From assembly GCF_003732425.1 (NCBI RefSeq), contig NZ_MOBX01000016.1, forward strand, positions 372,001-436,000: a DNA stretch of 64,000 nt, in the 5' to 3' direction. The position numbers were made by a program, and so were the translations under genes. The notes beneath the pieces are model-generated. The model did no database searches. It was not told where the DNA came from and saw only the letters and a program-made list of their open reading frames with translations. Below, in pieces: positions 60,260 to 64,000 of the stretch (its first letter is position 1; each line of letters starts with the position of its first letter). The stretch comes from Pseudomonas fluorescens. GTDB taxonomy: Bacteria > Pseudomonadota > Gammaproteobacteria > Pseudomonadales > Pseudomonadaceae.

Positions 60260-60963
60260 GCATCCAATTGATCACCTTCGACCTCGACGACACCTTGTGG
60301 GACACCGCCCCGGTGATCGTCAGCGCCGAAGCGGTATTGCGCGAATGGCTGAGCGAACATGCGCCGAATCTGGGCGCGGTGCCGGTGGAGCATTTGTGGT
60401 CGATTCGCGAGCGGGTGCTGACCAATGAGCCGGGACTCAAGCATCGCATCAGTGCTTTGCGTCGACGGGTGTTGTTTCATGCGCTGGAAGAAGCCGGCTA
60501 TGCCCATGGCGAAGCAACCGACCTGGCGGACAAGGGTTTTGAAGTATTTCTGCATGCGCGGCATCAGATCGAAGTGTTCCCCGAAGTCGAGCCAGTGCTG
60601 GAGATTCTTGCCAACCATTACGCCCTCGGCGTGGTCACCAATGGCAATGCCGATGTGCGTCGATTGGGCCTGGCGGATTACTTCAAGTTTGCCTTGTGTG
60701 CGGAAGATATCGGCATCGCCAAACCGGATGCGCGCCTGTTTCATGAGGCGTTGCAGCGCGGTGGCGCCACGGCAGAAACCGCCGTGCATATCGGTGATCA
60801 TCCGGGTGATGACATTGCCGGGGCGCAGCAGGCGGGGATGCGCGCGATCTGGTTCAATCCGGCGGGCAAAGTCTGGGAAGCCGAGCGTCAGCCCGATGCA
60901 GAAATTCGCAGCCTGACCGATTTGCCAGCCGTTCTCGCACGCTGGAATGCCATTTCCGCCTGA
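60256..60963 (+). CDS. yigB: HAD-superfamily phosphatase (YigB type)
   Basis: 235 residues from the ATG at 60256, in ATGA overlap with xerC. HAD motifs in order: FDLDDTLWDT (nucleophile Asp), VVTNGN, KPDARLF (Lys) and HIGDHPGDDIAGAQQAGMRA. In E. coli yigB follows xerC and encodes an FMN phosphatase that supplies riboflavin; the same position here supports that reading. A helical cap domain covers about residues 18-95. Confidence 0.88.
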   Translation: MSIQLITFDLDDTLWDTAPVIVSAEAVLREWLSEHAPNLGAVPVEHLWSIRERVLTNEPGLKHRISALRRRVLFHALEEAGYAHGEATDLADKGFEVFLHARHQIEVFPEVEPVLEILANHYALGVVTNGNADVRRLGLADYFKFALCAEDIGIAKPDARLFHEALQRGGATAETAVHIGDHPGDDIAGAQQAGMRAIWFNPAGKVWEAERQPDAEIRSLTDLPAVLARWNAISA

Positions 60964-60978
60964 TATAAAAGTGTTTTT

Positions 60979-61111
60979 TGTGGCGAGGGAGCTTGCTCCC
61001 GCTCGGCTGCGCAGCAGTCGTAAAACCAGCCAACACTGTATTCCTGAAAAAATTTGTTTGCAGATTTTGGGGTCGCTTCGCAACCCAGCGGGAGCAAGCT
61101 ACCTCGCCACA
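60979..61111. repeat. REPIN, family A
   Basis: TGTGGCGAGGGAGCTTGCTC and the inverted arm ending CTCGCCACA bracket about 90 bases. The right arm has one mismatch (AGCTACCTCGCC instead of AGCTCCCTCGCC). Confidence 0.87.
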
Positions 61112-61147
61112 ATGTCGCAGTGAACGAGCGCTTTTATTTCAGGCATG

Positions 61148-61176
61148 AAAAAGCCCGCAGCGACGGCGGGCTTTTT
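61148..61176 (-). terminator. terminator after sutA
   Basis: AAAAAGCCCGC and GCGGGCTTTTT form a 7-base stem around AGCGACG, about 20 bases after the sutA stop on the minus strand. T-runs on both sides make it usable for the yigB transcript too. Confidence 0.88.
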
Positions 61177-61196
61177 CAGCAAGCCAGCGGCACGCC

Positions 61197-61523
61197 TCAG
61201 ATAGGGCGGCTACCGTACTTATTGTCCGGCTTCTTGGGCGGATCGGCGACCACATTGGCCTCCACTTCCTGAACCTTGCCGCCGCGCGACAGGAACTCTT
61301 CCATGGCCTTGGCCAGGGCGTCGCGTTCCTTGTTCTTGGCTTCAATGCTCGGCAACTCGTCTACCGACACCGCGGCCTTGGCTTTGCCTTTGGCTGCCGG
61401 AGCCGGCGTATCGTCGCCACCATCGTCGTCAGCAACGTCTTCCGCTGCTGCTTCAAGACCTTCCTCGGCCTCGTCTTCGTCGCCTACTTCGAGGTCGTCG
61501 TTTTCCAGATCATCGTCGCTCAT
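61197..61523 (-). CDS. sutA: transcriptional regulator SutA
   Basis: 108 residues. The first 45 are extremely acidic (long Asp/Glu runs), then come an Ala/Pro/Lys-rich linker and a conserved end with LPSIEAKNKERDALAKAMEEFLSRGG and a basic tail. SutA of P. aeruginosa binds RNA polymerase and promotes transcription of rRNA and maintenance genes in slow growth; the acidic tail is intrinsically disordered. The order sutA, yjbQ, amtB, glnK matches P. aeruginosa. Confidence 0.92.
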   Translation of the reverse strand: MSDDDLENDDLEVGDEDEAEEGLEAAAEDVADDDGGDDTPAPAAKGKAKAAVSVDELPSIEAKNKERDALAKAMEEFLSRGGKVQEVEANVVADPPKKPDNKYGSRPI

Positions 61524-61625
61524 GTTCTACCTCATGACTTGCGAAAAGCAGATTAGTTATAGACCAGCTTTGGCAACTGTCGAAAGTCGCCGTTAAAAAA
61601 TCAGTAACCATTGGTGACCAACGGT

Positions 61626-62051
61626 TTACGCCCCTTCACCGTGCAAGGTGGCGAGGACTTTTCGAGCACCGCCATGATCACGGTGCTCGCCCAGATAAAC
61701 GCCTTGCCAGGTTCCCAGTGCCAGGCGACCTGCCGAAACCGGCAGACTGATCTGGCAGCCAAGCACGCTGGCCTTGAAGTGCGCCGGGAGGTCGTCCAGG
61801 CCTTCGTCGTTATGCTCATAGCCGTCTGTTCCTTGTGGGATCAGACGATTAAAAAATCGTTCGAAGTCGCGACGTACCGCCGGATCGGCGTTCTCGTTGA
61901 TGGTCAACGACGCCGAGGTATGCTGCAGCCACAAATGCAACAGACCAACCCGGCACTCCCTGAGTTCAGGCAGCCCGGCGAGTAACTCGTCCGTTACCAG
62001 ATGAAAGCCCCGGGGCCTTGCCCGCAGGGTTATCAGAGTCTGTTGCCACAT
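61626..62051 (-). CDS. yjbQ: UPF0047/YjbQ family protein
   Basis: 141 residues from the ATG at 62051; the frame is open to 62078. Family signature: LLHLWLQHTSASLTINENADPAVRRDFE and later LGTWQGVYLGEHRDHGGARKV, with the conserved His and Glu cluster. YjbQ can make thiamine phosphate in vitro when overproduced, but its cellular role is uncertain. No thiamine riboswitch or gene is nearby. Confidence 0.92.
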   Translation of the reverse strand: MWQQTLITLRARPRGFHLVTDELLAGLPELRECRVGLLHLWLQHTSASLTINENADPAVRRDFERFFNRLIPQGTDGYEHNDEGLDDLPAHFKASVLGCQISLPVSAGRLALGTWQGVYLGEHRDHGGARKVLATLHGEGA

Positions 62052-62222
62052 ACAGTTCTCCGCACGTTCGGGGCGCATTCTAGCGCGCTCTGGGAAAAAA
62101 CAAAGGCCCTAATATTCCTGCAATTGCGTAAGCCATTGCCCGCAGAAAAACGCCCGTCGTAAACACGACCAAAGACGTACGAAAAATCCTTTCAGCTGCT
62201 CTCTCTGCGACAAATTCCAGAC

Positions 62223-62255
62223 AAAAAAATGCCCGGCGAACCGGGCAAGTTTTTT
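62223..62255 (-). terminator. amtB terminator
   Basis: On the minus strand TTGCCCGG, loop TTCG and CCGGGCA are followed by TTTTTTT, about 12 bases beyond the amtB stop. It ends the glnK-amtB transcript. Confidence 0.9.
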
Positions 62256-62266
62256 AGTGCGCGTAC

Positions 62267-63604
62267 TTACAGGTTGTAGCCGCGTTCGTTGTGTTGTGCC
62301 AGATCGAGGCCAACCGATTCTTCTTCCTCGGTCACACGCAGACCCATCACAGCGTCCAGAACCTTGAGGATGATGAAGGTGACGATCGCGGTGTAGATCA
62401 CCGTGAAGCCGACGCCTTTGATCTGAATCCAGACTTGCGCGCCGATATCGGTAACGGTGCCGAAGCCACCCAGAGCCGGAGCGGCGAACACGCCGGTGAG
62501 GATTGCGCCGAGGATACCGCCGATACCGTGTACGCCGAATGCGTCGAGGGAATCGTCATAACCGAGTTTGCGTTTCAGGGTGGTGGCGCAGAAGAAGCAC
62601 ACCACGCCTGCCGCCAGACCGATCACCAGTGCGCCCATCGGGCCCACGGTGCCAGCCGCCGGAGTGATCGCTACCAGACCGGCAACCACACCCGAAGCAA
62701 TGCCCAATGCACTTGGCTTGCCGTGGGTGATCCACTCGGCAAACATCCAGCCCAGCGCAGCCGCAGCGGTCGCGATCTGGGTAACCAGCATCGCCATACC
62801 GGCAGTGCCGTTGGCCGCCGCAGCGGAACCGGCGTTGAAGCCGAACCAGCCGACCCACAGCATCGCCGCGCCCATCAGGGTGTAACCGAGGTTGTGCGGG
62901 GCCATCGGGGTGGTCGGGAAGCCTTTGCGCTTGCCCAATACCAGGCAGGCGATCAGACCAGCCACACCGGCGTTGATGTGCACCACGGTGCCGCCGGCGA
63001 AGTCGAGTACGCCCCAGTCCCACATCAGGCCGCCGTTGCCGGACCAGACCATGTGCGCGATCGGCGCGTAAACCAGGGTGAACCAGATGCCCATGAATAT
63101 CAGCATCGCGGAGAACTTCATCCGCTCGGCGAACGCACCGACGATCAGCGCCGGGGTGATGATCGCGAAGGTCATCTGGAAGGTGATGAACACCGCCTCA
63201 GGGAACAACGCCGCAGGACCGGTCAGGCTCGAAGGCGTGACACCGGCGAGGAACGCCTTGCCCATGCCGCCGAAGAACGAGTTGAAGTTGACGACGCCCT
63301 GCTCCATGCCGGTAGTGTCGAACGCAATGCTGTAGCCATAAATGACCCACAGGATGCTGATCAGACCGGTAATGGCGAAGCACTGCATCATCACGGAAAG
63401 AATGTTTTTCGAGCGAACCATGCCGCCGTAGAACAGCGCCAGGCCCGGGATGGTCATGAACAGCACGAGGGCTGTCGAGGTGAGCATCCAGGCAGTGTCG
63501 CCGGAATTGAGGACTGGGGCCGCCACTTCGTCTGCCGCCATTGCAAGGCTTGGCATTACGATGGACAACAGGGCTCCTAGCCCTGCGAATTTACGCAGAG
63601 TCAT
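62267..63604 (-). CDS. amtB: ammonium transporter AmtB
   Basis: 445 residues. Signal peptide (FAGLGALLSIVMPSLAMA), then eleven membrane segments of the Amt/MEP/Rh family. The signature DFAGGTVVHINAGVAGLIA (near residue 200) contains the first twin His and FGVHGIGGILGAILTG (near residue 353) the second. Phe gate residues are in the N-terminal third. The C-terminal tail is the GlnK docking region. It is regulated by nitrogen status, through glnK just upstream in the same operon. Confidence 0.96.
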   Translation of the reverse strand: MTLRKFAGLGALLSIVMPSLAMAADEVAAPVLNSGDTAWMLTSTALVLFMTIPGLALFYGGMVRSKNILSVMMQCFAITGLISILWVIYGYSIAFDTTGMEQGVVNFNSFFGGMGKAFLAGVTPSSLTGPAALFPEAVFITFQMTFAIITPALIVGAFAERMKFSAMLIFMGIWFTLVYAPIAHMVWSGNGGLMWDWGVLDFAGGTVVHINAGVAGLIACLVLGKRKGFPTTPMAPHNLGYTLMGAAMLWVGWFGFNAGSAAAANGTAGMAMLVTQIATAAAALGWMFAEWITHGKPSALGIASGVVAGLVAITPAAGTVGPMGALVIGLAAGVVCFFCATTLKRKLGYDDSLDAFGVHGIGGILGAILTGVFAAPALGGFGTVTDIGAQVWIQIKGVGFTVIYTAIVTFIILKVLDAVMGLRVTEEEESVGLDLAQHNERGYNL

Positions 63605-63643
63605 ATTGTTTTCTCCTGGGGCGTTGGGGGTTTGTGGCGGCGC

Positions 63644-63982
63644 TTAGATCGCGTCGGTATCGGTCTCGCCGGTACGGATGCGGATCGCCTGTTCCAGATT
63701 GACCACGAAGATCTTGCCGTCACCGATCTTGCCGGTGTTGGCCGCCTTGGTGATCGCCTCGATCACCCGATCCAGATCCTTGTCGTCGATGGCCACGTCG
63801 ATTTTCACCTTGGGCAGAAAATCGACCACATATTCCGCGCCGCGATACAGCTCGGTGTGACCCTTCTGCCGGCCGAAGCCTTTGACTTCAGTAACGGTAA
63901 TGCCCTGCACGCCGATTTCGGACAGCGACTCGCGCACGTCGTCCAACTTGAACGGCTTGATGATGGCAGTGACTAGCTTCAT
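63644..63982 (-). CDS. glnK: nitrogen regulatory PII protein GlnK
   Basis: 112 residues. PII trimer that senses 2-oxoglutarate, ATP and ADP and plugs AmtB when ammonium is high. Uridylylation site Tyr51 lies in the T-loop (KGHTELYRGAEYVVD); the B-loop is ANTGKIGDGKIF. Gap of 39 bases to amtB on the same strand. Its promoter, likely NtrC/sigma54-dependent as in relatives, lies beyond the right edge; only 18 bases upstream are present (GAGAGAGTTTTC ribosome-binding site). Confidence 0.97.
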   Translation of the reverse strand: MKLVTAIIKPFKLDDVRESLSEIGVQGITVTEVKGFGRQKGHTELYRGAEYVVDFLPKVKIDVAIDDKDLDRVIEAITKAANTGKIGDGKIFVVNLEQAIRIRTGETDTDAI

Positions 63983-64000
63983 GAAAACTCTCTCCCGAAT

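Noticed and set aside
61626..62051. TPP riboswitch or thiamine operon around yjbQ
   Set aside because: No thi-box-like conserved core and no thiamine gene in the surrounding sequence.

Overview
The window is a piece of chromosome from a Pseudomonas, most likely of the P. fluorescens group. Three things point there: high-GC coding sequence with GC-rich third positions, abundant REP-type hairpins typical of fluorescent pseudomonads, and a gene order that follows, from memory, the P. aeruginosa PA5221-PA5288 block (ubiH-pepP-zapA-6S RNA, glpT-ubiD-rho-trxA, ppx/ppk-hemB, algP-algQ-hemCDXY-algR-argH, cyaA-rnk-cyaY-lysA-dapF-xerC, sutA-amtB-glnK). I see no prophage, transposase, CRISPR array, rRNA or tRNA. 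Most of the window is core genome with a few accessory pieces.

Layout. 1-3.8 kb: a minus-strand operon for ubiquinone hydroxylation (ubiI-like partial, DUF4442, ubiH) led by pepP and ygfB. 3.9-5.3 kb: plus-strand zapB-like/zapA, 6S RNA and 5-formyl-THF cyclo-ligase. 5.3-10.6 kb: small membrane peptide, EVE protein, FliL-like protein, quinone oxidoreductase, histidine phosphatase, glpT and a ChaC-like enzyme. 10.8-17.3 kb: a flavin reductase-like 2Fe-2S enzyme coupled to ubiD, an OafA-type acyltransferase, rho and trxA. 17.4-21.2 kb: FadR-type regulator divergent from an amino-acid ABC transporter. 21.4-26.4 kb: convergent ppx and ppk, then hemB. 26.6-30.8 kb: DedA, ElbB, YaiI and a cytochrome c-FTR1 iron permease.

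31.0-35.8 kb holds the most unusual block: five consecutive envelope genes (two paralogous COG3014 lipoproteins, a YcfL-like lipoprotein, an LpoB-like lipoprotein and a secreted CsgG/LpoB-fold protein). This looks like an uncharacterised outer-membrane/periplasmic assembly. 36.0-42.3 kb: LysE exporter, MscS-like channel coupled to an ABC-F ATPase, TIGR02444 protein, the repetitive AlgP, an FKBP isomerase and AlgQ. 42.5-48.2 kb: DsbB, then hemY-hemX-hemD-hemC (transcribed C to Y) and algR. The sensor kinase gene algZ, normally just before algR, is reduced to an apparent C-terminal scrap whose stop codon overlaps the algR start. 48.7-56.0 kb: argH, a GST, two small conserved proteins, cyaA, rnk, a DUF1289 protein and cyaY. 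56.3-61.0 kb: lptM-lysA-dapF-DUF484-xerC-yigB. 61.2-64.0 kb: sutA, yjbQ, amtB and glnK.

Themes: tetrapyrrole synthesis (hemB, hemC, hemD, hemX, hemY), ubiquinone (ubiI-like, ubiH, ubiD), polyphosphate metabolism (ppx, ppk), alginate-linked regulators (algP, algQ, algR) and global transcription control (6S RNA, AlgQ/Rsd, SutA, Rho, Rnk). Intergenic gaps carry at least 13 REP/REPIN hairpins of three sequence families. Start sites were moved inward from the longest possible reading frame where a ribosome-binding site, family alignment or coupling with the upstream stop supported it. Family assignments rest on recognition of the protein sequences, not on a database search.
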